Source: Zingiber officinale (Eukaryota; Streptophyta; Magnoliopsida; Zingiberales; Zingiberaceae). From it: DNA of 64,000 bases. Made by a program: the position numbers and the translations under genes. The stretch is from NCBI RefSeq assembly GCF_018446385.1, contig NC_056000.1:53104722-53168721 (forward strand). The letters are read 5' to 3'. Position 1 is the stretch's first letter; every line of letters begins with the position of its first letter. Positions 13,760-24,261 of the stretch are shown one piece after another. Under the pieces are notes generated by a model. It had not been told where the DNA came from. It saw only the letters and a program-made list of their open reading frames with translations, and did no database searches.

Positions 13760-13850
13760 ATGCTCAGCGTTAAAGTTGTTACCGTGCGACCTTATAGTCA
13801 TGGATTCGAATCGCAGAAACAATCTTTTCCCCAAAACCCTGCCCTTTAAA
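13760..13850 (+). repeat. tRNA-derived SINE fragment (Au-like)
   Basis: The segment has the head of a plant tRNA-derived SINE: GTTAAAGTTGTTACCGTG (A-box side), then GACC..ATAGTCATGGATTCGAATC, where GGATTCGAATC is a B-box (internal Pol III promoter). CAGAAACAATCTTTT follows, as in Au-type SINEs. The 3' tail is not clear. Confidence 0.7.
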
Positions 13851-13937
13851 TTCATGCTCAACCATAGTTATGAAAATCGAACTACAAATTGGATTAGCAG
13901 TCGGCATGAACAAGAACTTGGTGATGTTGCTTGAAGG

Positions 13938-14626
13938 CAGGGGCGTAGCTATATAAGCTCAGGGGGTGCGACCACATCTCCTGGAATTCAAGGAAAATAT
14001 TAATACGGTGAGAAAAAATAAAAAAAAATGTATAATCATAAATTTTAAAACTTTTTATATTTTTTGCAAAAAAAAATTCCAATTAAAATCCTTTCAACCT
14101 AATCCATTTTCCTCGTTTACAAAAAATTACAATTAAAAAACCCTTTCAACCTAATCTATTTTCCTCGTTTACAAAAAATTCCAATTAAAACCCTTTTAAC
14201 TTAACTCATTTTCCTCTTTTCTCACGTCAATTTTTTTCTTTATCTGTTTTTTTTTTCTTCCTCCTCTAATCCCACTTTTATTTTCCTCTTTTTATTTTTT
14301 TTCTTCCTATAATTTCTTTCGTATTCTTTTTTCTAACTCTAATTTTACTCACAAAATCACATGCGACATAATGTCATTATATCCCAAGTCATTATCGCCG
14401 ACACTGATTACTACCATGTCATTTGTTGCATGATCGTTATCTTTACTTGGTTAACGTCATCGCTTCGTCGATACACCATAAAAAAATACCTTTTAATTGA
14501 GGTGAAATTTACTTAATTGATTTCTTTCGCTTAGTCGACGTTGTTATTTGCAGCCAGTATCACTGTCATCATTCGTTGACTCTGTCGTTTTGCTCCTCCT
14601 GAGTGAAGATTCTGACTACGCCACTG
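13938..14626. mobile_element. non-autonomous hAT-like element (MITE), 689 bp
   Basis: The ends form an 11-bp terminal inverted repeat with one mismatch: CAGGGGCGTAG at 13,938 and, as reverse complement of the right end, CAGTGGCGTAG. It is flanked by a perfect 8-bp direct repeat CTTGAAGG at 13,930-13,937 and 14,627-14,634, the target-duplication length of hAT transposons. The interior is AT/CT-rich, non-coding, and holds a short tandem repeat. It lies between the response regulator and the WRKY gene. Confidence 0.88.
14066..14225. repeat. ~57-bp tandem repeat, about three copies, inside the hAT MITE
   Basis: CCTTTCAACCTAATC(C/T)ATTTT followed by CCTCGTTTACAAAAAATT recurs about every 57 bp. 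The third copy is more divergent (CTTTTAACTTAACTCATTTT). Confidence 0.8.
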
Positions 14627-15059
14627 CTTGAAGGAGGGAGCAATTGGAGATAGAGGAAGCAAAAAGATAATGGGCAACCTAAGGGTGGATAGGACAACTT
14701 GAGATGCGAAGGAGAAGATAGTAGCATAACATGTTGCCCTGGCCAAGAGCTCTCATATAAAATAGAGAAACTAGCCAAGGATCACTCCGCAAAACATGGA
14801 GTTGAATTCTTTGCTAACTGAGCTTTTATTATAGGCACAGGTGCTTTGAAAGTCAAACACATTGAAAATTGTAAATTTAAATTGGAAAAATTTATATGCA
14901 GGTCCTAATCATTAATAAAATTTTACATATAATCTTCGTTGATAAAAATTTTTATTTTCATTTCCTAATCAAACATAATGAATATTAATTTATCTAATTA
15001 TCCTTGATATTTTTAAGTATAAAAAATCTAAAAATGAATATAATTATTCTTAAATTCAA
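14627..15059. other. intergenic DNA, no gene seen
   Basis: AT-rich, starting with the right-hand target duplication of the MITE. Nothing else is recognised. Confidence 0.5.
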
Positions 15060-15660
15060 CACATTAAATTAGAATTTAATATATTTTCTATCAAATTGAG
15101 CACGACTCTTTTTTTACTTCAATTGGATAAAAAATATACTAGATTTTCTTTAAATGATACTCAATTGGATGAAAAATACACTAGATTTTCTTTAAATGAT
15201 GCTGAATTTAGGAGGAATTATATTAAGTATGAAAAAATCATTTTTAATTTGATAGAAAATATACTAGATTCTAGTTTAAAATACTGAATTTAATAGGAAT
15301 TATATTCATTTTTAGACTTTTTGTACCTAAAAAATATGAGGAGCAATTTTGATAGAAAACATGCTCAATTTTAGTTTAAAGTACTGAATTTAAGAGGAAT
15401 TATATTCATTTTTGAATTTTTTGTAGCAAAAAAATTTGAGGGACAATTAGAAAGTCGTGCTCAATTTGATAAAAAATATATTCGATTTTAGTTTAAAGTG
15501 TTAAATTTAGTAGGAATTATACCTATTTTTTGACTTTTTATACCTAAAAAATATAAGAGGTAATTTTGATAGAAAATATACTCAATTTTAGTTTAAAGTG
15601 TTGAACTTAAGAGGAATTATACTTAATTTTAGATTTTTTATACTTAAAAAATCTGAGGTA
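15060..15660. repeat. AT-rich tandem repeat, ~105-118 bp, about five copies
   Basis: The phrase TTTTAGTTTAAAGTRYTGAA, followed by GGAATTATAY, recurs at about 15,264, 15,368, 15,484 and 15,589, with a shorter divergent version near 15,150. Spacing varies between about 104 and 118 bp. Non-coding. Confidence 0.75.
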
Positions 15661-16810
15661 CAATTAGATAATGATATTTGCATGAGAGAGTTAAAGCAAA
15701 TAAAACTTTACATGTAGAGAGTGGAAATAAAATTTTTTACACATGGGAATTACATGCAAAGTTAAAATTATAATTAGAGATTTTTTTTTAATTTACCGTT
15801 GAAAATTCCCCTCATCTTTTGTCTTCCATGATGTCCACTTTGTATTGTATGTACTATAGCTATCATAACTATGGAGGGACCGATATGAAAATGTCATATT
15901 TGATCTCTCTCATATAAAAATGTATGAAACATCTTAAAAGAGCCGTCAAGAGAGCAACTTCACCTTTTAATATAGTAGCTAAGTAAGACTAATAAAACCT
16001 TTAAGTTCTCTATCTACTTCACCTTCTTCCTTCATCTGTTGACCATGTCAACAACATGACTATTTAGGAGTGTACAAGATTGACCGGCAAAGTAAGTAAC
16101 TAGTTGCAATAAATAATGAATAATGAATATTTTTTATTAAAGATTTAAAATTAAAATTCATAGAAAGGTATTATCAGAATGGGTTTACCTTTATTATTTC
16201 TTGATATCAAATGTTGGAGCATGGACAAAATTCAAGTTTAAATTTGCCACCAGTTTTTAAAATTTCTTTAAACATATTGATATTTTTTATCAATATTTTT
16301 TTCTTCATTCCAATTTCCACATACAGGGCATTCGCTTATTATTTCAAAATACAGAATACAAATACAATGAATCTACTTTTTCCCAAATCAGTGGGACCAA
16401 AACCAGCTGCTTGACCAGAAATCCAACCACACGTGTTTGACGGCAGACTCGGTTCGTTGACTTTTTGCAAACTTGTCGTGAGCAGCCGCCAATCTAGTCT
16501 TAGATATGGTGGCAAGAGGAAGGAAGCTTCCCAGATCTCTGTACTTGTCCAATTGGCATACTTTGTTCCAATTAATTAATTCTACTAAAATTGTATCAGA
16601 ATCTATTATAATTTCCATATTTCCACTAAAAGGGAAATCGAATTTTGCCATGATCATAATTCTTGTGAACTCGAATTGCATCGCTCCAAAATCTAAATCC
16701 TAGTTCTCGCCGGCCGGCAGATTCGTATTCACAACACCATCTCGATCGCTCTCTCCGCGATCATCTAAATCTGTCTTTTTCGATGAAAAATAATTGAAAT
16801 AGAAGAAGAA
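15661..16810. other. intergenic DNA downstream of the WRKY gene
   Basis: No gene seen. A short GC-richer stretch at about 16,385-16,510 contains CACGTG and TTGACT (a W-box core). The WRKY stop is at 16,811-16,813 and its 3' UTR must run into this region. Confidence 0.5.
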
Positions 16811-17855
16811 TCACATTGGAGGCGGAGGCGGCGGCGGCGGCTGGAACATCCTCCCGGAGATGGCCGCGGCGACGGCGGCCTTGAAGGTCGGGTCGTTCGT
16901 CAGCGACGCCGCCATTTGCTCCACCAGGCTCCGGGGGAGCTCCGGCGGCGACTCCGACTTCTGCTGCGGTCTCACCGGCCCAAACTCCAGCATCATCTTG
17001 CTCGGCGTCGGAGAAGGAAGAGGAGGAGGAGGGGTCCGCTCGTGGGCCGAGCTGATGGCGCCGCGGCTGGACGCGGAGTTAGAAGCTTGGCCGCCGTGGT
17101 TGTGCTCGCCCTCGTAGGTGGCCACCAGCAGGGACGTGTCCTCTGGGCTCCTCTGCACCTGAAACCCCCAAAAATTCATCATCCGAATCGATCAAAAACA
17201 GATTTTGGTTCGATTTCGAGGGGAATCTGTTGCCGAACTCACTCAGCTCACCTTCTTCTTGACAGGGCAAGATGGAGCGAAGGAGCATCTGAAGTAAGCT
17301 CTGGGACAGGGGTTATCTCTCGTCACTTTCTGCCCGTATTTCCTCCATTGATACCCATCTTTCACCACCTGATCAAGAACAGAGGAGCGATCGACCGAGT
17401 TAGTTAACGAGCAGAGCGATCGAGACTGTTTGGGATAATCAATCAATTAATGTTGCAATTACCAAGCTGGAATCGGACGGGTCAGTGCGGACGTAGCGCT
17501 TGGAGAGCAGCGGCTTGCAGGATTCTTCTCTGGCGCGCTTGCCGCCGGAGTCCTCTTCCTCCTCGCTGGAGGTGCAGCACTCGGCGACGGCGGTTCGCCT
17601 CCGCTTGGCTTCGGAGGAGGAGGAGGCCTTGGTGGAGAGCTCCGCTAGCTGCCCCTGCAGCGCGCTGTAGTTGGCGGCCACCGAGGCGAGCATCTCCTTG
17701 AGGCGCTTGTTCTCGTCGGAGATTCGGCCCAGCTCCGCCTCCAGCTCCTTCACCTGCTTCGCAGCGGGGCGGTCGGCGTCGTCGGCGCCGCACTTGGCCG
17801 GAGGGTCGTGGAGGGTGCTGAGGTTGAGGTCGAGGTCGAGCCACTTGCAGTCCAT
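16811..17855 (-). CDS. group IIa WRKY transcription factor (WRKY40/18/60-like)
   Basis: A nuclear DNA-binding protein that recognises W-boxes (TTGAC). Group IIa members act mainly in defence and abscisic-acid signalling, often as repressors. Three exons on the minus strand, 17855-17463, 17368-17252 and 17158-16811, encode 285 residues. The N-terminus [12 protein letters not shown] holds an LxLxL (EAR-like) motif. A Leu-zipper coiled coil follows at about 35-75, then a Ser/Glu-rich and basic region. The WRKY domain begins at about 132, with WRKYGQK at 139-145. The zinc ligands are C159, C165, H189 and H191 (C-X5-C-X23-H-X-H). The second intron falls between KKK and VQR, the V-type position of groups IIa/IIb. 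The C-terminus is Pro-rich and ends in polyproline. I chose the ATG at 17,855 because [12 protein letters not shown] is a typical family start; an in-frame ATG further upstream lies at or before the TATA-like box. It is convergent with the response regulator. Confidence 0.94.
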
Positions 17856-17945
17856 GGCGAGGGGAAGGGCAGCCGTAGCAGTGGAGAAGAGAAGAGAAGA
17901 GAAGAGAAGTGAAAGGCACGAACGGGAGATTGGAATTGGTGGTGG

Positions 17946-17955
17946 AATATATAGA
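17946..17955 (-). promoter_or_regulatory. TATA-like box of the WRKY gene
   Basis: On the minus strand CTATATATTCC lies about 95 bp upstream of the chosen ATG. Transcription would start about 30 bp downstream, leaving a leader of about 60 nt. Confidence 0.5.
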
Positions 17956-18059
17956 AAGATTTCAGTTAGATGCGATACGGCAGAGACTTGCAAATTAGGA
18001 AAGATTCAAAACAGGGACAAGCGAATCATCTTCTACCACGTAAGCGACGAGCACCTCCG

Positions 18060-18458
18060 GCTATAAGATAAATTAGAAAATCGAGATAATATTTGATTCA
18101 AAACAAATTGTAAGAGAGAAAGAGTTATATAATTAATTAATTTGATCTTCAAAGAAACAATCAACCAATTTGATGGATTGGACTACAGTCAGATTGAATG
18201 GGAGATTATTCAAGTCCACTTATTGCTTCATAACAAAATTATTCAAGTAATGAAGACAAATTGGAAACTTCCCATTTGATGTATGTTGGGAGTTGGCTAA
18301 ATTCTACTCTCTCTAGATATATAATAATACCTTGTATCTGATTTTTCAATTAATTCAATTCAAGCCTAACAATTTTGAAAAAAAAAAAAGAAAAATAGAG
18401 AATTGGAAGTGGTGAACAACCACCACTATTTGTATAATGCCTATACATTTCCAATGAG
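18060..18458. other. upstream region of the WRKY gene
   Basis: AT-rich, no coding signal. It may include more of the WRKY promoter. No defined cis-element was assigned. Confidence 0.4.
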
Positions 18459-18760
18459 TAGGTTTGCAAATCAAACATTGGTGATCTAATTTTTGTATCG
18501 CGTTAGAGGGAATTAGGTGTATGAATAATGAATAACAAAATATGAAGAAAAAACTAAACACAATTTGAATAAGTACCTACTTGCCTTTAATTTGATGGGG
18601 AGAAATACTTGTTAAAATACTTGTTACCAAGAGTCCAATTTGGTTGAGACTTTGACAATGGATAGATCCTAATAACGTTGGCTAGGTCTAGTAGCTGTTT
18701 ATCCTTATGACTTGACTATAATATTTTTAAACCATGCAATTTAATATTAAGTATAAGAGC
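18459..18760 (+). repeat. dispersed duplication, copy 1 (partner at about 20,299-20,545)
   Basis: Shares an ordered series of words with the partner: TAGGTTTGCAAAT, GATCTAAT, AATAATGAATAA/GAGTAATGAGTAATAAAAT, GCCTTTRAT, ATTTGGTTGAGACTTTG and GATCYTAATAA. Many substitutions and small indels indicate an old duplication. Confidence 0.65.
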
Positions 18761-19231
18761 GAAGGTTTCTCATTTTGGAAGTTATAATCATCTCTCTACA
18801 TTTGTAATAACTATAATCGATCCGGTGCGAAAGCGATCAACGTAACATGAACCGTCGGTGATATGGTATTCAAATTGACTGCCTCCAAGAACTCCTGTGA
18901 TGAGAAGGAAATTGCCAGTAAATAAGCCAGGGAGGATCCATAGTGCAACTACTCGGATGATCAAGTCAGCAATGATGATAGCAAAATATGACATCAAGTA
19001 ACAAAAAAATAGAAGGAGATGTGTATGTATGTGCGCATAGGTAACGTACTTATGCCAACAGAGAATGACCCCCTTTTTATAATGTCTCTCGTAATCTCCA
19101 TATTAATGAGGCATTATCGTACAATCAATCAATCTGTTCTGTTATTATGTTTATACCGCATCCATCAATTACATAATTATGGAAAAGGTATATCATATAA
19201 GTATCTATGTATATACATAGATACGATCCTC
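18761..19231. other. intergenic DNA; short unassigned minus-strand open frame
   Basis: A 69-codon minus-strand frame at 18,788-18,997 reads as a hydrophobic stretch followed by a polar segment. It has no recognised family and no supporting exons, so I do not call it a gene. Confidence 0.35.
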
Positions 19232-19919
19232 TGATAGACTCACGTGTTAACTGAACTTTTGAGCCGGGAGACCTCTTAGGCTATTAGCTAGAAGATGAGC
19301 TTCTCAGATAGCTCATTTCTATATATGGCCTAACTGGGTCATAGCAAAATCCCTAAAAGGTGCACAGTTTTATGGGTTGTCTAGCAAGTCAATATTAATT
19401 CTTTTATGGTATGTTCGATCGGAAGGACTAATTTGGAAAAAACAGGGAGCAAAATCTGGTCTGAGCCAAGAGTATAGCATTGGGGCATTGAGAGATTGTC
19501 CGATGGACAGGGTTGATCGGGAGATTGACAATGGAGTCCCGTTCGAATATAGTCCGAGCTAGGAACAGCTAGGAATAGGGCTCAAGGAGAGCCTGTCTAA
19601 TCGGCAGGGTCGATCAAGAGAGAGGAGAGTTGAGTCCTAAGTGAGTCCAGTCCTTACCGAGAGTGGGGCCCATGGATAACCTTTTTGATCGACAGGGTTG
19701 ATCGGGAGAGAGAGAAGAGCTGAGTCCTGAATGAGTTCGATCTAAGCCAGGAGTGAAGCCCACGGAGGGCCTGTTTAATCAACAAGGTCAATCAGGAGTA
19801 TAGGACCCTGATAAGCCAACTATTCAACTTTTTGACCCACCGTGAACTTTGATCATGATTTATACAAGCTTATTAACCCCTAAACCTCTTGGGATGCCTT
19901 TTTCCTATTCATCGTATCA
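19232..19919. mobile_element. LTR-like repeat with TGATA...TATCA ends
   Basis: The segment begins TGATAGACTCACG and ends ATTCATCGTATCA, so its termini are inverted TGATA/TATCA. It contains about four imperfect ~92-bp repeats marked by GACAGGGTTGATCGGGAG-like words near 19,507, 19,601, 19,691 and 19,781. No matching target duplication was found (TCCTC versus ATAAC), so the boundaries are uncertain. Confidence 0.35.
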
Positions 19920-20298
19920 ATAACCATGCTTGAGCTTTAGTACATACACATTCTGTGGAATCATTAAAATTAAGAAGCAATCTCATTTATCTTTAGGAAC
20001 TAAATGTAAACTATAGTGTGTAAAAGCTCAGACTCCAATGTTACCAAATAAAAGTTATATTTTAGCAAAAAATTGATTACATTCATTCACTTTCTCGCCG
20101 TTTGTTTTCAAGTTACATGAAGAACTTATAATCAATCGCCAACCCAAATAAAATTTTAGATACAACAATGAAAGATGAATATTATGCATTTCTACTTAGT
20201 TCAACTCAAAACCAAAAAAATTAGAAAAACAAAGAAGAAGAATCACGGTCAACTGGTTAGAACTTCACATAAGTTTTAATGTCGATATCCAAAATCAG

Positions 20299-20545
20299 TA
20301 GGTTTGCAAATTAAATATTCCGATCTAATATTTCTATACTTATGAGGGAACTAGGTAGACGACTATTATAATGAGTAATGAGTAATAAAATCTTGAAAGT
20401 AAGCACACGCTCTTAATTCTTGTCTGCTTGCCTTTGATGAAGAAAAAACTTGTTGCCATGAATTCAATTTGGTTGAGACTTTGTCAGTAAGTCGATCTTA
20501 ATAATCTTGATTAGGTAGTAGTCCCAAAATTATATTCAATGTATG
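20299..20545 (+). repeat. dispersed duplication, copy 2
   Basis: Partner of the 18,459-18,760 copy. The two lie about 1.84 kb apart in the same orientation and bracket the LTR-like repeat at 19.2-19.9 kb. Confidence 0.65.
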
Positions 20546-20581
20546 GAAGGTGACCTAATTAAGCTTATGAATTCTTTTCAT

Positions 20582-21600
20582 TGATCCTATTCGAAATCTG
20601 AGTCAGATGAAAATCGACTGAGATGTCATCGGTGTTGACGGAGAGACGACTTGGACACACCAAGTGTATGTGCCCATGAAAATGGACCCTCACGTGAGAT
20701 TGAAGGACGACGGTGACGAAACCGGCGGTACTTAAACTCTGCGCACACTCATATAAGCACACGGAACGTTAGTGACCAGAAACTAGGGAAAAAGTCTCCG
20801 GATCAGACCCTTCGACACTTAAGTCAGGTATTTTCCCCCAGAAGAATATTATACAAAGGAAAAAGAACTATAGAAGACGAGTACAAATGTGCACGTACCT
20901 ACTCAATGGAGAGAATCTCCCTTTTGATATGACAATGCGTATCTCTGGAGACCGACTAGTGTCAGAGAATATCGGATGTCAGAGCTTGTCGGGTGAGGGA
21001 GAATACGTGGTGCCCTCTTATTGACTGAAAGAAGATTACATTCGCAGATGATAACAGACCATTAGAATATTACCTGCCGTATGGCAGTTATTTTCTGACA
21101 GAAGGTTGTGATTCCTTGACATTGTTGTTGCCTAGTACTTTCTGTTCTGACCGGGTTCAGCTACGAACAGCTTGGGGTGATCGTTCGGACGTGACCCCTA
21201 ACTTGAGTCTTGGTGAGGGAGATGAGCTGTGGCGAGGGCCCCATCTTTTACTCTCAATTTACTGAAGGGCCGACCGAGAGTTGTCTTACTGAGAGTATCA
21301 GGCCTGGCTATGCGGATCGGGTTGAGGAAACCCGACTAGTCGGGGCAGGTTAGACATTACTCCAGGCTACATATTATGTCTCATATCTAGGATGACCGTA
21401 ATATATCGGTACTCGACCGGGAATTATACGGCTGATGACGTCAGACGGTCTAACTCCTTTCCTCTCCTATTTACTGACTGTCGCCTCCCTCTAATTTCTG
21501 ATCATCCTTACCTACGACATTCCCTTGACTTCTGATTACCACATCCTCTTAACTTCTAACTATTTAATCTTATCAAACCTCATTTTTATGCACCGTATCA
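20582..21600. mobile_element. old solo LTR related to the Tat-like LTRs further right
   Basis: Begins TGATCCTATTCGAAAT and ends GCACCGTATCA. Its internal order resembles the LTRs at 30-55 kb: a CTTAAGTCAGGT word, a GTACCT word, CTGACAGAAGGTTGTGATTC and GACGTCAGACGG. Flanking 5-mers (TTCAT/CTCAC) do not match, consistent with age. No coding part is attached. Confidence 0.45.
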
Positions 21601-23044
21601 CTCACTATGAAAAAGATGAATTTTGCATGTTGATGTGAAATTTGTTGAAGAACTGAAATGCATAGAGAACAAGCTAATTAGATTTTCAATTACTTGATTG
21701 TATGTATATGCTTATAGATAGTAAAGTATTGTTGAAAAATTGCAATATTCTAAGCTAATTAATTTCAATTTCTAATGTTGGCTACCATTACTTTGAAATT
21801 TGTGCAACAAGTGTAGGAGAATAAATAAAAAGCTAATTTTCAATCCCTTGGACAAAAGAAAGCAATTTAAGGACCAAGAATTTCATACTTGCCAATAAAA
21901 AATAAAAAGTTAGTAGTTGGAGAACATGTAATTAAAAAAGCATCATAATAAAATCAAACCGAACCCTTTACGATATTCAATTTATTTAAATCTTTCATCA
22001 TAAAAATAATTATATTTATGACATCTCTCATATTATATCTTTCAGATTATATGAAAGAAAGAAGATAAATTATAGAATTAATTTATAATCGATTATTAAA
22101 TAATTAGGAAATGAAAAGAAATTTTTTTTATAAGAATATATATTTTTCAAAAACTAATCTCTATGCTATGATAGATATATCATTCATCAATTTAGCACGA
22201 GGACATATTTCATTTCATACTATAAATCTTATAAAAATTGTCTCATCCGGAACTTAACCCAAAATCAATCGCCACTTTATCTGTTTTCCTCCGTGAACGG
22301 TCCAATCGAGAAATTTCATTCATGGTGTCGGCCAAGTCAAGGTCGTCCGAGGCGTTCGCCATCCGAGTCGTGAAAAGGAAGTCATGAGAGGTCGCATGCT
22401 TCGACGTATGCGGTTCACCGACTTGGCACGCAATTTTTGACAAAATTTATGGAATCGTCGTCGCCGACGTGCCTTTTTTTTTCCATTTTAAATGCTGAAC
22501 GCAAACACATACTCAGCCTTGTGCGGTCGTTTTCGGCGGCGGCGCAAAATAAATGTACAACTACTAGAAGACCGCATAGATAGGGTCGAGCGACCTAGGT
22601 ATCTACGTATATTCTTAAGATTATCCGTTTCGACGTTGATATGGAGATGTATATATGCGTGTCATCGTGCACCTGCGTTAAATTACTATATGCGGATGAT
22701 CGTATATTCTTAAGAGTATCCCTCTTATTAAAAAACAAAATTTAATATCATATTGATGTTGTTAAAAAATTAAGAAAAATATATTTTGTAATGTTATCAG
22801 TCCAAAATATTTATAGAATTTTTATTTTTTATGTTTACAGTATTATCAAATTTAAGATATATGATTAAAAAATCAAATAAAATTATTAATAAAAAATTCT
22901 TAATAATACTATAATTAGATTTCAAATTTTAAATTTCTAATTAATTAATAAATAAAAATGAGCTCTATATTCTTCATTAATTAATATTTTTTTAATAATA
23001 CATCACACTCTCTAATTCTAATCCCTGATTAATACGTAAATAAA

Positions 23045-23075
<31 letters not shown>

Positions 23076-23330
23076 TAACGGCATGACTCATGGCTGGTCG
23101 TGTTGCTTGTGCGTCAATTGAAATTAAAGGGACAAAAACAAGCGCGCATAGAATTATATTGGACACGTTGCTTTGTCTAAATTATGAGTGTGCGTCCACG
23201 TGGATGCGTTGGCGACCGCGTTGCGCTTTTAGATGTGGATCATGTCATCGTCAGCTTTGCGTTTTGCCAATAGGATAAGACCCGAGTGTTCAGTGACCAG
23301 CTAGAACTGCAATCAAGAAAATTATTTATA
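21601..23330. other. intergenic DNA left of the giant MULE
   Basis: AT-rich, no gene seen. A GC-richer patch lies at about 22,240-22,700, with short frames of no recognised family. An (AT)n tract lies at about 23,047-23,075. Confidence 0.5.
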
Positions 23331-23340
23331 ACAAGAATGA
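23331..23340. repeat. 10-bp target-site duplication, left copy
   Basis: TAACAAGAAT immediately outside the left terminal inverted repeat, identical to 59,044-59,053. Confidence 0.9.
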
Positions 23341-23510
23341 CAATTTATCAAAAGGTGTACTAGATTTAATATATTTATTAAAAAATGTATCATCATTTGA
23401 TATTTACCAAAAGGCAAAATTTATCAAAATCAATTCCCAAATTATTCCTCTGGCTAACTTGACAACCGCTTTTTTCAAACACATTTTTCCAAGCATCCAA
23501 GCCGAAATTA
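23341..23510 (+). repeat. left terminal inverted repeat of the MULE
   Basis: Begins GACAATTTATCAAAAGG. The reverse complement of the right end begins CGGCAATTTACCAAAAGG and aligns through ACTAGRTTTAATRTATTTA, TTTGATATTTAYCAAAAGGC, a CTGSCWAACT-like word and CAWGCATCC. Both ends contain repeated TTTACCAAAAGGC-like words, which could be transposase-binding sites (inference). Confidence 0.88.
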
Positions 23511-24261
23511 GAATTGAAAAATAATTTGTGGTTCGGATGCACGTCTTCTCACCGTCTCTCTCCCTCCATCCCTCTGTGTGGTGTTATAAACTTGAAAGAA
23601 AAAAGAAATATGAACCCTGCGCTTGCCATTACTGCTCGTGGTGGTTGGCGGGATTGCAATAGACCAGTTAGGTTTATGACATAATTGCGTAAGAGTTGCT
23701 AGAGGAGACCAAGGACAAATTAAGTTAAGAACGTCAGCCGAGAAAGACAAACTTCTTGCAAAAGGGAAATTAGTAGAAGCACACATTTAAAGATTTAAAC
23801 ATGTATGTATTGATTTTTTTACTGTAAATTAGGGTAGTGAAGGTAAATAAAAATTACACTATTGGTGGGAAGGGTGGCAGCAAAAAGTGTTTTTATAGTT
23901 AATTTTGGTTGTGTGGGGAATAATATTCAACAACACCTGAATTATGATGTAATAGAAGACTTAATCGATTTAAGTCATGTTAGTTTTTGACGTTGATAGT
24001 TAAGTTTGGCTAAAAATTGTTTATTTATGATTTAGAGTTTAGTCAGTGGTGGTCCTAATTTACAAGAAGTATCTACTTCAAAAGGGGCCTGATATCATAG
24101 ATATCAGGCCCACCTTGGGCCTAATATCGATAACGTGTTATGTGGTTAAAACTTTGCTTTTACATCAGACCTTTCCTAGTTTGAGCAAAATTACAATTTA
24201 ACTACAGAAATAGATTATGTAGTTGCAAATTTACTAAAATAGTTTGTAATTTATTTATCAG
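23511..24261. other. MULE sub-terminal non-coding region
   Basis: No gene seen. It probably holds the transposase promoter and contains one GGCCTGATATC palindrome at 24,086-24,110. Confidence 0.5.
24086..24110. repeat. perfect palindrome upstream of the transposase
   Basis: GGCCTGATATC-ATA-GATATCAGGCC, with 11-bp arms and a 3-bp spacer. It is followed by CACCTTGGGCCTAATATCG, so it is a single unit of the same dyad that forms the minisatellites at 26-30 and 42-45 kb. Confidence 0.85.

Noticed and set aside
17450..18066. Plus-strand and alternative minus-strand frames across the WRKY gene
   Set aside because: GC-rich shadows of the WRKY exons; the WRKY reading has motifs, zinc ligands and correct splice sites.
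18788..18997. 69-codon hydrophobic minus-strand frame, possible membrane-protein exon
   Set aside because: No family recognised, no second exon and no homologous copy in the window.
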